A stretch of DNA of 64,000 nucleotides, taken from Quadrisphaera sp. INWT6. Its GTDB lineage: Bacteria; Actinomycetota; Actinomycetes; Actinomycetales; Quadrisphaeraceae. Every line of letters begins with the position of its first letter. Within the stretch, counting starts at the first letter, position 1. Location: contig NZ_VUOH01000005.1 in the NCBI RefSeq assembly GCF_015390235.1, forward strand, positions 186,001-250,000, written 5' to 3'. A program made the position numbers and the translations under genes. Positions 24,999 through 33,724 of the stretch are shown here, in pieces. Under the pieces are notes generated by a model. It did not search any database, was not told the DNA's origin, and saw only the letters and a list, made by a program, of their open reading frames with translations.

Positions 24999-26168
24999 GT
25001 GACCACGCCGTCCCTCGGGCCGCACGCCGGCCGCGGAGCGCTCCCGTTCCGCCCCTCCCCCCGGCCGACCCTCGGGGTCGAGTGGGAGGTCGCGCTGGTC
25101 GACGCCGAGACGGGTGACCTCGCCTGCCGCGCCGACGAGGTGCTGGAGCAGCTGGAGCGGCAGCCGCCCCACCCCGACGGCTACCAGCGCACCGCGCACG
25201 AGCTCCTCGCCAACACCGTCGAGATTATCTCCGGTGTCCACGAGACCGTCGGCAGCGCCATGGACGACCTGCGCACGACGCTCGACCGCGTGCGGGGCAT
25301 CACCGACCCGATGGGCCTGGACCTCCTGTGCAGCGGCACCCACCCCTTCGCGCAGTGGTCGTCGCAGCAGCTCACCGAGGGCCCGCGGTACGCCGAGCTG
25401 ATCGAGCGCACGCAGTACTGGGGCCGCCAGATGCTCATCTGGGGCGTGCACGTGCACGTGGGCATGTCGAGCGTGCACAAGGTGCTCCCCGTGCTCGACG
25501 CGATGCTGGTGCACGCGCCGCACCTGCAGGCCCTCTCGGCGTCGTCGCCGTTCTGGGGCGGGGTCGACACCGGCTACGCCAGCAACCGCGCGCTGATGTT
25601 CCAGCAGCTGCCCACCGCGGGGCTGCCGTTCCAGTTCGCCCGCTGGGAGGAGCTCGAGGCCTTCGTCGGCGACCAGCTGCACACCGGTGTCATCGACTCC
25701 TTCAAGGACGTCCGCTGGGACATCCGCCCCTCCCCCTCCATCGGCACGCTGGAGGTGCGCGTCTGCGACGGCGTGCCGTCGGTCGAGGAGCTGGCCGCGC
25801 TGACGGCGCTGGTGCACTGCCTGGTGGTCGACCTCGACACCCGGCTGGAGGACGGCGAGCAGCTGCCCGTCCTGCCGCCGTGGCACGTGCAGGAGAACAA
25901 GTGGCGGGCTGCCCGCTACGGGCTCGACGCCATCGTCATCACCAGCGCCGCCGGTGACGAGCGCCTGGTCACCGAGGACCTCGACGACCTGCTCACGCGC
26001 CTGGAGCCCGTGGCCCGGCGGCTCGGCTGCAGCGACGAGCTGGCGGCGGTGGCGCAGATCCCGGCGCGGGGCGCCAGCTACCAGCGCCAGCGCGAGGTGG
26101 CGGCCGCGACCGGCGGTGACCTGCGGGCCGTGGTGGCCTCGCTGGTCAGCGAGCTGCGGGAGGGCTGA
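24999..26168 (+). CDS. YbdK-type carboxylate-amine ligase (GCS2 family)
   Basis: 389 residues from GTG 24999. The glutamate-cysteine-ligase 2 fold is seen in PTLGVEWEVALVDAETGDLA, GTHPFAQWSSQQLT, GVHVHVGMSSVHKVLPVLDAM, RWDIRPSPSIGTLEVRVCDGVPS and HVQENKWRAARYGLDA. E. coli YbdK has weak gamma-glutamylcysteine ligase activity, and actinobacterial relatives have varied or unknown amine substrates. The start is uncertain because the open frame extends to 24963. Its last 23 bases overlap the end of csrA on the opposite strand. Confidence 0.88.
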   Translation: MTTPSLGPHAGRGALPFRPSPRPTLGVEWEVALVDAETGDLACRADEVLEQLERQPPHPDGYQRTAHELLANTVEIISGVHETVGSAMDDLRTTLDRVRGITDPMGLDLLCSGTHPFAQWSSQQLTEGPRYAELIERTQYWGRQMLIWGVHVHVGMSSVHKVLPVLDAMLVHAPHLQALSASSPFWGGVDTGYASNRALMFQQLPTAGLPFQFARWEELEAFVGDQLHTGVIDSFKDVRWDIRPSPSIGTLEVRVCDGVPSVEELAALTALVHCLVVDLDTRLEDGEQLPVLPPWHVQENKWRAARYGLDAIVITSAAGDERLVTEDLDDLLTRLEPVARRLGCSDELAAVAQIPARGASYQRQREVAAATGGDLRAVVASLVSELREG

Positions 26169-26451
26169 CCCCGGGGCCGGTCTCGGCGGCTGCCGGGTCG
26201 CTGGGCTGGCTCGGCGCCGGCACCGGACGGCGCCGCAGGCCCGCCAGCACCGACGGGGAGGGCGCCGCCGCGGAGGCGGCCTCCAGGTTCGCAGCGCGGA
26301 CCGCGTGGAAGACCTCCTCGCGGTGCACCTGCACGTCACGAGGGGCGTCGACACCGACCCTGACCACGTCGCCCCGGATCTCCAGGACCCTGACGGTGAC
26401 GTCGGAGCCGATCATGACGCTCTCACCGGCGCGTCGCGTGAGGACCAGCAT
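26146..26451 (-). CDS. csrA: CsrA post-transcriptional regulator, long form
   Basis: 101 residues. The first 58 are a standard CsrA fold: MLVLTRRAGESVMIG, VRVLEIRGDVVRVGVDAPRDVQVHREEV, including the conserved Arg at position 44 region that binds GGA motifs. A Pro/Ala/Ser-rich tail of about 40 residues is added. CsrA binds GGA in hairpin loops and near Shine-Dalgarno sites; in flagellated Gram-positives it represses flagellin translation and is titrated by FliW. It is the last gene of the flagellar cluster, but no fliW is beside it. The 3' end overlaps the convergent ligase gene. Confidence 0.95.
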   Translation of the reverse strand: MLVLTRRAGESVMIGSDVTVRVLEIRGDVVRVGVDAPRDVQVHREEVFHAVRAANLEAASAAAPSPSVLAGLRRRPVPAPSQPSDPAAAETGPGVSPPAAR

Positions 26452-26525
26452 CGGCCCAGGCTAGCCGTCCGGTACGTCCCGCACGGGGGGAAACGCCGGA
26501 ACGAGCAGCAGGGACCTCGGACGCG

Positions 26526-27272
26526 TCAGCGCTGGCGGGCGCGCCGCTGCCAGGCGAAGACGAGGCGCCGCAGCGCGTCTCCCTGGCGGGACCCGGCAGG
26601 GCCCTCGTGCAGCTGCACGACGGCCTCGACGACGTCGGGGGAGTCCGCGAGCCGTCCGGAGCGCAGCACCGTGCCGAAGAGCTCGTGCTCGTCGACGTCG
26701 ACCGCGGCGCCGGGCGAGTCCGCACCGGCCGCGCTCGCCGAGGTGCCGTCGCCCGCGACCACGTCGACGACCGTCAGGCGGACGCCGACGCCCGCGCCCT
26801 CGGGGCAGTCGTCGGCGCCGGCGCCGCGCAGGTGCACCCGCAGGCCGCCCTCGGACAGGTCCTGCAGCTCACCGGCGGCCGCACCGCGCTCGGGCAGCTC
26901 CCAGTCCAGGGCCACGCGCACCGGGAACGGGGCGCTGACCTCGGCGCGGACGTAGCTGCGGCGCTGGTCGACGGCGGTGGGGCCGCTCGGCTCCAGCCAC
27001 CACAGGGGGATGCCGTCGCGCACGCGCTCCCGCAGCACCACGGGCACCACCACCAGGCCCCGGGGACCGGGCCAGCTGAGCTCGAAGGCGTCGCCGGGCT
27101 GGGGCGGCTCCAGCTCGCCCGCCAGCGCGCGGGGCACCGCGACGGCGACCGCGCCGCCGTCGTCGTCCACGTCCTCCACGCGCGTCGCGCGGGGGGCCTC
27201 GCCGGGGGCGCCGACCAGCGCCCGCGCGCCGAGGGCCGGCCAGGTGCCGTCGTGGCGGGGGCGGCGCGTCAC
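26526..27272 (-). CDS. PilZ-domain c-di-GMP receptor, YcgR-like
   Basis: 248 residues. An N-terminal YcgR-N-like domain (about 1-110) precedes a PilZ domain. The cyclic-di-GMP site is visible as RRSYVR (the RxxxR motif) and, about 40 residues later, DLSEGGLR (the D/NxSxxG motif). YcgR-type proteins bind the motor when cyclic di-GMP is high and slow swimming. GTG 27272 overlaps the stop of the FlhF-like gene, placing it inside the flagellar operon. It links the GGDEF/EAL proteins of this window to the flagellum. Confidence 0.85.
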   Translation of the reverse strand: MTRRPRHDGTWPALGARALVGAPGEAPRATRVEDVDDDGGAVAVAVPRALAGELEPPQPGDAFELSWPGPRGLVVVPVVLRERVRDGIPLWWLEPSGPTAVDQRRSYVRAEVSAPFPVRVALDWELPERGAAAGELQDLSEGGLRVHLRGAGADDCPEGAGVGVRLTVVDVVAGDGTSASAAGADSPGAAVDVDEHELFGTVLRSGRLADSPDVVEAVVQLHEGPAGSRQGDALRRLVFAWQRRARQR

Positions 27273-29197
27273 CGCAGGTCCTGCTCGGCCAGCCGGGCGG
27301 CCAGCAGGGAGACCCACGCCTCGGGGGTGGCGTGCCGGTCGCCGACGAGCACCACGGGGGCCTGCAGGGCGAGCGCGGCGGCGGGCGCCGAGGTCACCTC
27401 GGTGTTCACCACGGCGAGGGCGTCGACGCCGCGGTCGCCGCCGACGGCGGTGAGCCAGGCGGCGCTGTCGTCGAGGCGGCGGGTGGCGTCGACCACGGCC
27501 CACACCTCGTCGGGGGCGAGCTGGTCGAGGGTGTCGGCCACGGCGGCGCGCACCGGCGGGGCAGCACCCACCGGTGCCGGCAGCACCACGACCAGCGAGC
27601 GGCGGGCGGCGCGGGCCCCGGCGACGGCGTCGTGCAGCTCCTGGCGGGAGGGGAGGCACCGCTGGGAGCCCGTGCCGCGCAGGCGGCGGCCCATGACGAC
27701 GACGTCGTCGGCGTCCAGGCCCATCCCGGTGGCGAGCTGGTCGGCCACGGGCAGGGCGTCCTCGAGGTCGGCCAGCACGACGACGACGGGCTCGGCCGCC
27801 ACCGCCAGGTGCGCGCGCCGCGAGGGCCGGGCCGCCGCAGCCGACGCCAGGCGCACCGACAGCTCGCGCAGCGCGGCGGAGCGCTCCAGGGGCAGCTCCC
27901 ACAGCCAGGCGACGGGCACCCCGAGGGCGGCCAGGCGGTCGGGCAGGCGGTGGTCGGCGAAGTGGCCGACGGGCTGGTCCGGCGCGTGGGGGGCCTCGGG
28001 GGCGCCCAGCACGGCGCTGCGCTGCAGCGCGTAGCCCTGCGCGCTCCCCCGGGCGTCGGGCAGCGGCGCGAAGGACCTCCCCGCGCGCCGCGCCGGGAGG
28101 GGCGCGGGTGGCGGGGCCAGCAGCGACGGGTCCGCGAGGCCGGCGAGGGCGGGGTCGTGGGTGGCGGGGTCACCGAGGGCCGGCTCGCCGAGGGCGGCGC
28201 GGGGCGGAGGCAGGTGCTGCGGCTGGTAGGGCTGGGGAGCCCCACCGTCCGCCAGGAGGCCGTGGGCGAGCCCGGCGAGCAGGTCGTCGACGTCCGCCGC
28301 GGCGGCCTCCGGCGACGGCGACGGCGGGGCGCTCCACGCCACCGGCTGGGGCAGCGGCAGCTGGAGCTCGGGGGCCGCGTCGAGGGGCTCGAAGGCGTCG
28401 TCGAGGTCAGGGGCCCACGAGGCCGACGACGCCGGGGCGGACGGCGCCGCCAGCGGCAGCTCGAACGCGTGGTCGTAGCCGTCGTCGTCGTAGGCGTGGG
28501 CCGCCGGGGCCGCCGGGGCCGCGGGCTCGTGGTGCGGCTCCAGCGCCTGCTCGGCCTGCGCGGCCTGGGCCGCCTGCGCGGCCCAGGCCGCGGCCAGGCG
28601 CTCGGCGAGGTCCGAGGGCGGCGCCGGCTGGCGCGAGGGGGCGGGGACGGGGGCGTCGACCCAGGGGTCGTCCGCGTCGTCGGTGAGGTCGACCACCGCC
28701 GGGCGGGCGGCGCGAGCCGGGAGCGCTGCCGGCGGTGCGGTCGTCACGGGGGTGGTCGTGGCGGTCGTGGCCAGCGCGGCCGCGCGGCCGAAGATCGCGT
28801 CGAACTCGGCGTGCCGGTCCGCACCGGGGGCTCCCGCGCCGCGGGGGGCGCGGTCGGCGTCCTCCCGCTCGGCGGCGGCGAGGAGCGCCTCGATCCCGGT
28901 CGGTGCCGGAGCGGCCGGCGGTGCGGCCGGGGCGGCGGCGGGGCCGCGGGGCGCCGCGGTGCGGGCCGCGGGTCCGGCCGCCGCGCGAGCCGTGGGCGGC
29001 GCCGGCGTCGCGGCGACGGCGGTGTCGGGGACCTCGACGGTCACCTCGAACTGCTCGCGGGCGAAGAAGCCCGCGACACCGCCGACGCGGACGCGCTCGG
29101 CCTTGACGATCGTCACGTCCGGGCCGTGCTCGGCCCAGACCTTCTCGAGGAGCGGCTCGATGGCAGGGCCCTCAAGCAGCAACCGCTTCGGCGCCAC
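27269..29197 (-). CDS. FlhF-like protein without GTPase P-loop
   Basis: 642 residues. The N-terminal 55 (KRLLLEGPAIEPLLEKVWAEHGPDVTIV, then GGVAGFFAREQFEVTVEV) follow the FlhF B domain. A long Ala/Pro-rich linker of over 300 residues follows. The C-terminal 220 have the strand order of an SRP-type NG domain, with WAVVDATRRLDDSAAWL, GVDALAVVNTEV and APVVLVGDRHATPEAW at the places where FlhF has its later G motifs. No GxxxGKT P-loop exists: the position reads VVVVLADLEDALPVADQLA, and TKLD is replaced by NTEV. It is thus probably an FlhF pseudo-GTPase. Its GTG start overlaps the 3' end of flhA, the usual place for flhF. Confidence 0.6.
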   Translation of the reverse strand: MAPKRLLLEGPAIEPLLEKVWAEHGPDVTIVKAERVRVGGVAGFFAREQFEVTVEVPDTAVAATPAPPTARAAAGPAARTAAPRGPAAAPAAPPAAPAPTGIEALLAAAEREDADRAPRGAGAPGADRHAEFDAIFGRAAALATTATTTPVTTAPPAALPARAARPAVVDLTDDADDPWVDAPVPAPSRQPAPPSDLAERLAAAWAAQAAQAAQAEQALEPHHEPAAPAAPAAHAYDDDGYDHAFELPLAAPSAPASSASWAPDLDDAFEPLDAAPELQLPLPQPVAWSAPPSPSPEAAAADVDDLLAGLAHGLLADGGAPQPYQPQHLPPPRAALGEPALGDPATHDPALAGLADPSLLAPPPAPLPARRAGRSFAPLPDARGSAQGYALQRSAVLGAPEAPHAPDQPVGHFADHRLPDRLAALGVPVAWLWELPLERSAALRELSVRLASAAAARPSRRAHLAVAAEPVVVVLADLEDALPVADQLATGMGLDADDVVVMGRRLRGTGSQRCLPSRQELHDAVAGARAARRSLVVVLPAPVGAAPPVRAAVADTLDQLAPDEVWAVVDATRRLDDSAAWLTAVGGDRGVDALAVVNTEVTSAPAAALALQAPVVLVGDRHATPEAWVSLLAARLAEQDLR

Positions 29198-31223
29198 TCA
29201 CCACTCCCACCGTCTCGACGACCAACCCGGGGCCCGACACCTCGGAGTAGGACAGGACCGCGACGCCCGGGGTGGTCAGCGACACGACGCGGCGCAGCGG
29301 AGCCCGCAGCGCCGGGGCGCACACCAGGACGGGAGACCACCCGGCGTCCTCGACAGCACGGACCTTACGGCTCACCTCGTCCACGACGCGCTCGACACGC
29401 GCAGGGTCCATCGCGAGCTGCGGCCCGGACTCCGTCGGGCGCAGGGTCTCGACGAACTGGTGCTCCAGCAGCGGGTCGAGGGTGAGCACGCGCAGGACGC
29501 CGTCCTGGGCGTGGGGCGAGGCCACCGCCGGGCCGAGCGCCGCGCGGGCGGCCTCGACGAGGTCGGTGTGGCTGGCGCCGCCCTTCGCCCGCAGCGACAG
29601 GCCCTCGTAGATGCGGCCGAGGTCGCGGACGGCGACGCCCTCCTCCAGCAGCGACTGCAGCACGCGCTGCACCTCGCCCAGCGAGAGCAGGTTGGGCACC
29701 AGCTCGTCGACGACGGCGGCGTCGGTGCTCTTCAGCGACGTCGTCAGGGTCTTGACGTCCTCGCGGGAGATCAGGCGCGGGGCGTTCTTGCGGACGATCT
29801 CGGCGAGGTGGGTGACGAGCACGGAGGCGCGGTCGACCACGGTGGCGCCGGTGAGCTCGGCCTGGTGGCGCATCTCCGCCGGGACCCACTTGCCCTGGAG
29901 GCCGAAGACGGGCTCCACCGTGACGGCGCCGGGCAGGGCGTCGAGGTCGTCACCGAGGGCGAGCACCTTGCCGGGGGGCGCCTGGCCTACGCCGACCTCC
30001 ACCCCGGAGATGCGGACGGCGTACGTCGACATCGGCAGGTCGAGGGAGTCGCGGGTGCGCACCGGGGGCAGGACGATGCCGAGCTCCAGGGCGATCTTGC
30101 GGCGCAGCGCGCGGACCCTGTCGAGCAGGTCGCCGCCGGAGGCGGTGTCGACCATGTCCACCAGGTCGGGGGCCAGCACGATCTCGAGCGGGTCGACCCG
30201 CATCTGCTGCATGAGCTGCTCGGGGGTCTCGGCCGTCGCGGGGTCGACGACGGCGCCGTCGAGGTCCGCGGCGTCGGCCTCCTCGACCTCGGGCTTGATG
30301 CGCTGGGCCAGGAGCAGCAGGCCGCCACCGACCACGAGGAAGGGCAGCTTGGGCAGACCCGGGATGACGGCGAGGGTGAGCGCGCCACCGCCGGCGATGC
30401 GCAGCGCGGTCTTGTTGCGGAGCAGCTGGGCGGCGGCGTCGGTGCCCAGGTCGGACGTCGAGGTCGCCCGGGTCACGATGAGGCCGGTGGCGATGGACAT
30501 GAGCAGCGCCGGGACCTGGGTGACCAGGCCGTCACCCACGCTCAGGGTCGAGTACTTCTGCAGGGCCTCGGAGGCGCTGAGGCCGTCCTGCAGCATGCCG
30601 ATGGCGAAGCCGCCGACCAGGTTGATGATGACGATGATGATGCCGGCGATCGCGTCGCCCTTGACGAACTTCGCACCACCGTCCATGGCTCCGTAGAAGT
30701 CGGCCTCGGCGGTGACGTCGGCGCGGCGGGTGCGCGCGGTGTCCTCGTCGATGAGGCCGGCGGCCAGGTCGGCGTCGATCGCCATCTGCTTGCCGGGCAT
30801 CGCCTCGAGGGTGAACCGGGCCCCGACCTCGGCGACGCGCTCGGCGCCCTTGGTGATGACCATGAACTGGATGACCACGAGGATCGTGAAGATCACGAGC
30901 CCGATGACGAGCGACCCGCCGACCACGAACGTGCCGAAGCCGTGGATCACGTCACCGGCGTGGCCGTCGCGCAGGATCAGGCGGGTGCTGGCCACGTTGA
31001 GGCCCAGGCGGAACAGCGTCGCCACGAGCAGCACGCTCGGGAAGATGGCGAAGTCCAGCGGCCGCTTCACGTACATCGCCGTCATCAGCACCAGCAGCCC
31101 GATCGCGATGTTCAGCGCGATGAGGAAGTCGAGCAGCAGCGGGGGCAGCGGCACGACCAGCAGCAGGATGATGCCGATGACGCCCAGCGGGAGGGCGAGG
31201 GTGCTCAGCCGGCGGAGGTCCAC
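29172..31223 (-). CDS. flhA: Flagellar export gate protein FlhA
   Basis: 683 residues, the family norm. Eight N-terminal membrane helices carry the FHIPEP-type region (LDFAIFPSVLLVATLFRLGLNVASTRLIL, then GTFVVGGSLVIGLVIFTILVVIQFMVITKGAERVAEV and the charged loop ARFTLEAMPGKQMAID). The cytoplasmic domain follows from about residue 330. FlhA forms the nonameric ring of the flagellar type III export gate and docks chaperone-substrate complexes. GTG 31223 (VDLRRLSTLALPLG) is chosen because it gives a normal N-terminus. The gene is separated from flhB by the AbiEi/DUF559-like cargo gene and its flanking palindromes, an unusual interruption. Confidence 0.95.
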   Translation of the reverse strand: MDLRRLSTLALPLGVIGIILLLVVPLPPLLLDFLIALNIAIGLLVLMTAMYVKRPLDFAIFPSVLLVATLFRLGLNVASTRLILRDGHAGDVIHGFGTFVVGGSLVIGLVIFTILVVIQFMVITKGAERVAEVGARFTLEAMPGKQMAIDADLAAGLIDEDTARTRRADVTAEADFYGAMDGGAKFVKGDAIAGIIIVIINLVGGFAIGMLQDGLSASEALQKYSTLSVGDGLVTQVPALLMSIATGLIVTRATSTSDLGTDAAAQLLRNKTALRIAGGGALTLAVIPGLPKLPFLVVGGGLLLLAQRIKPEVEEADAADLDGAVVDPATAETPEQLMQQMRVDPLEIVLAPDLVDMVDTASGGDLLDRVRALRRKIALELGIVLPPVRTRDSLDLPMSTYAVRISGVEVGVGQAPPGKVLALGDDLDALPGAVTVEPVFGLQGKWVPAEMRHQAELTGATVVDRASVLVTHLAEIVRKNAPRLISREDVKTLTTSLKSTDAAVVDELVPNLLSLGEVQRVLQSLLEEGVAVRDLGRIYEGLSLRAKGGASHTDLVEAARAALGPAVASPHAQDGVLRVLTLDPLLEHQFVETLRPTESGPQLAMDPARVERVVDEVSRKVRAVEDAGWSPVLVCAPALRAPLRRVVSLTTPGVAVLSYSEVSGPGLVVETVGVVSGAEAVAA

Positions 31224-31333
31224 GGGTGCTGCATCGGCAGACCGCGCCCCCGCCTTGAGCCGATCGGGTGACCCCCGTCCGGCCCAGCGGCGAGGCTGGC
31301 CGGCGCGTCGGACACCGCCGGACGCCCACCTGC

Positions 31334-31409
31334 CACCTCGTCGCAGATCTTGGCGATCGGTGGGTCGGCAGGGCCTCTGCGACCCACCGATCGCCAAGAT
31401 CCGCAGGTG
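31334..31409. repeat. Palindromic repeat element, copy 1
   Basis: The core is a perfect 21-bp inverted repeat, 31346-31366 with 31381-31401, arms containing CTTGGCGATCGGTGGGTC, and a 14-base loop GGCAGGGCCTCTGC. The outer flank CCGCAGGTGA is also shared with copy 2. It lies between the cargo gene end and flhA. Copy 2 is the same sequence in inverted orientation, including the loop. Confidence 0.9.
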
Positions 31410-31429
31410 ACGGCGCGCGACCCCAGCCC

Positions 31430-32377
31430 TCACAGCGCCCGTCGCAGGCGCCAGGGGATCTTCATCGGGTCGAAGGTGTCGTCCCAGGTGAAGCGCTCCA
31501 CGTCACCGTCGTCCCCCAGGATCTCGCTCGACCTCTCCCGGTCCCGGAACGCCGCCGTCGGGCTGCTGTGGGGCTTGCGCCCGTCCGCCTCGACGCAGAG
31601 CGGACCGCGGTGCCGGCGCCGCCGGCGCTCGGCGTCGATGGTCATGTCCGGCCGGGCGCAGACCCGCCCCGAGGCGTCGCGGAGCCGCTGGTGCAGGCGG
31701 TCGGGCGCCAGGCGACCGTCGATCATCCGCAGCCGGACCCGGCTCTCCAGCGGTGACTCGGCATCGGGGTCGGCGAGCGTCCAGAGGTCGACGACGGCGC
31801 CGGCGCCGGCCTTCCCGGTCGCCAGCCGCTGAGCCTCGTCCAGGACCGACTGCGGAGAGCCGCGGCGGCGCGCGGAGTCGAGCACCGACAGCGCCGTCGG
31901 ACGGTCGAGCCGGGGCACCAGGTCGGCGAGGGTGCGCGCCAGCGTGGTGCGGCGCAGGCCGCGGTCGGTGCTGACCTCGTCCGGCCCGAGCACCCGGACG
32001 TGCGGCGACAGGCCCGGGCGCCCTCGCAGCTCGCGACCGGGCGGGACGATGACGCTCACCCCGTCTCGGCGCGGGACCCCGGCGAGGCGGAGCTCGACCG
32101 CTGCGCTGTCGAAGGCCAGGACCGCGTGCGGCAGCACGAGCACGGCAGCCTGGTTCCAGCCGCGCATGGCCTCCTCGGCCGCGCCCTCGCCGTCGTGGAC
32201 CGCGACCTGCCGGGTGCCCTGCAGCAGCTCGCGCCAGCCGTCGCGGCGCCCGATGTCGTGGATGCGGGAGCGGCTGAGGCCGGCGTCCACGAGCTGGTGG
32301 GTCGTCAGCACGCCGCGCTGGGCCAGGGCCTGTGCGGTGAGCTGCTTCGGGAGCGACGCGTCGAGCAGGAGGTGCAC
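31430..32377 (-). CDS. AbiEi-antitoxin-like/DUF559-like protein, cargo gene
   Basis: 315 residues. The N-terminal part (LTAQALAQRGVLTTHQLVDAGLSRSRIHDIGRRDGWRELLQGTR) is the AbiEi-type winged-helix found in type IV toxin-antitoxin antitoxins and in many actinobacterial DUF559 proteins. The middle has LRRTTLARTLADL. The C-terminal part (ARPDMTIDAERRRRRH, then CVEADGRKPHSSPTAAFRDRERSSEIL) resembles the VSR-like endonuclease core, with a D and ExDG acidic pair and a lysine. No AbiEii toxin partner is adjacent. It interrupts the flagellar export operon between flhB and flhA and is bracketed by inverted palindromic repeats. It has no evident link to motility. Confidence 0.7.
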   Translation of the reverse strand: MHLLLDASLPKQLTAQALAQRGVLTTHQLVDAGLSRSRIHDIGRRDGWRELLQGTRQVAVHDGEGAAEEAMRGWNQAAVLVLPHAVLAFDSAAVELRLAGVPRRDGVSVIVPPGRELRGRPGLSPHVRVLGPDEVSTDRGLRRTTLARTLADLVPRLDRPTALSVLDSARRRGSPQSVLDEAQRLATGKAGAGAVVDLWTLADPDAESPLESRVRLRMIDGRLAPDRLHQRLRDASGRVCARPDMTIDAERRRRRHRGPLCVEADGRKPHSSPTAAFRDRERSSEILGDDGDVERFTWDDTFDPMKIPWRLRRAL

Positions 32378-32475
32378 GCCCGGCAGGCTGCCGCCGCTGC
32401 GAGCCGTCCCGACCCGGCACGAGCCGGCCTGTGGACGACGGCGCGCGGCCGGACGCCTGTGGGCGACGCGCCATC

Positions 32476-32545
32476 ACCTGCGGATCTTGGCGATCGGTGG
32501 GTCGCAGAGGCCCTGCCGACCCACCGATCGCCAAGACCTGCAGCG
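32476..32545. repeat. Palindromic repeat element, copy 2 (inverted)
   Basis: Arms 32486-32503 and 32518-32535 (CTTGGCGATCGGTGGGTC and its complement) enclose the loop GCAGAGGCCCTGCC, which is the reverse complement of the copy 1 loop. The left flank TCACCTGCGGAT equals the complemented right flank of copy 1. It lies between flhB and the cargo gene, so copies 1 and 2 form terminal inverted repeats around that gene. Confidence 0.9.
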
Positions 32546-32569
32546 ATGACGACGGGGGCGGCCAGGAGC

Positions 32570-33724
32570 TCAGCTGGCGGAGGACACCGGGGGCAGGCCG
32601 CGCAGGGCGGGGTGGTCGGGGACCTCGACGGCGGTCGGGGCGGGGTTGGCGTGCAGGCCGAGGACCGCGCCGCGCTTCTTCAGGGCCATGACGAACGCGA
32701 GGACCTGGGCGACGGCCACGTAGAGGTGCATCGGCACCTCCTGCTCCACCTCGCAGGCCGCGAACAGGGCGCGGGCGAGCGGCACGTCGCTGACCATCGG
32801 GACGCCGGTCTCGGTGGCGCGCTCGCGGATGCGGGCGGCGACGTGGCCGGAGCCCTTGGCGACCACCCGGGGGGCGCCGCGGCCGGCCTCGTACTTCAGG
32901 GCGACGGCGACGTGCGTCGGGTTGACGAGCACGACGTCGGCCTCGCCGACGGCGGCCATCATCCGGTTGCGGCTCATCGCGCGCTGCTTGCCCTTGATCG
33001 CCGCCTTGACCTCGGGGTTGCCCTCGCTGTTCTTGTGCTCGTCCTTGATCTCCTGCTTGGTCATCCGCAGGTCCTTGGCCGTCTTCGCCTTCTGGACGGC
33101 GAAGTCGACCGCGGCGAGCACGACGCCGGCGGCGACGGCGATCTTGACGAGCGAGGCGGTGCCGTCGGTGGTGGCCGCCAGCACGCCGGCGAGGGTGAGG
33201 CCACCGCCGCTGAGCAGCGCCGGCACGAGGCCCTGCACCGTCATCCACAGGACCCCGCCGATCAGTGCGGTCTTCATCAGCGACTTCACGAGCTGCCACA
33301 GGTTGACCGCGCTGAACAGCTGCTTGACGCCCTTGAGCACGTCGAGGCGCTGCCAGTTGGGCTTCAGGGCCTTGGTGGCGAGCACGAAGCCGCCCTGCGC
33401 CACGGAGCTGACGACGGCCACGACCACCGACACCGCCAGCAGCGGGGCGATGGCGGGCAGGATCGCGGCCCCGCCCTGGGCCAGCGCGGCCAGCATCCGG
33501 GCCGGCTCCGGGTCGGCAGCGACGTCGCTCAGCGACCCGAGGAGCACCTCGAGGCGCACACGCGTGGGCCCGATGACCATCGGGATGACGGCGACGACCG
33601 CGCCGAGCCCCAGCCACGCCCCGAGATCGGGGGTCTTGGCGACCTGGCCCTTCTTGCGGGCCTCTGAGAGCCGTTTCGGTGTCGGCTTCTCGGTCTTCTC
33701 CCCCCCGCCTCCCCCGGCGCTCAC
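32570..33724 (-). CDS. flhB: Flagellar export switch protein FlhB
   Basis: 384 residues. The N-terminus EKTEKPTPKRLSEARKKGQVAKTPDL is characteristic, four membrane helices follow, and the cytoplasmic domain contains the autocleavage site NPTH in ADVVLVNPTHVAVALKY. FlhB switches the export apparatus from hook-type to filament-type substrates after interaction with FliK. The start overlaps the stop of fliR. The C-terminal tail after LAFVMALKKRG is about 30 residues long. Confidence 0.96.
   Translation of the reverse strand: MSAGGGGGEKTEKPTPKRLSEARKKGQVAKTPDLGAWLGLGAVVAVIPMVIGPTRVRLEVLLGSLSDVAADPEPARMLAALAQGGAAILPAIAPLLAVSVVVAVVSSVAQGGFVLATKALKPNWQRLDVLKGVKQLFSAVNLWQLVKSLMKTALIGGVLWMTVQGLVPALLSGGGLTLAGVLAATTDGTASLVKIAVAAGVVLAAVDFAVQKAKTAKDLRMTKQEIKDEHKNSEGNPEVKAAIKGKQRAMSRNRMMAAVGEADVVLVNPTHVAVALKYEAGRGAPRVVAKGSGHVAARIRERATETGVPMVSDVPLARALFAACEVEQEVPMHLYVAVAQVLAFVMALKKRGAVLGLHANPAPTAVEVPDHPALRGLPPVSSAS

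Noticed and set aside
21851..25006. Very long open frame on the minus strand opposite the LCP genes
   Set aside because: It is antisense to several well-supported genes, is Arg/Gly/Ala/Pro-rich without domains, and follows from the codon bias of high-GC DNA.
28683..31271. Long plus-strand frame opposite flhA
   Set aside because: It mirrors flhA codon positions, has no recognisable domain and crosses the repeat region.
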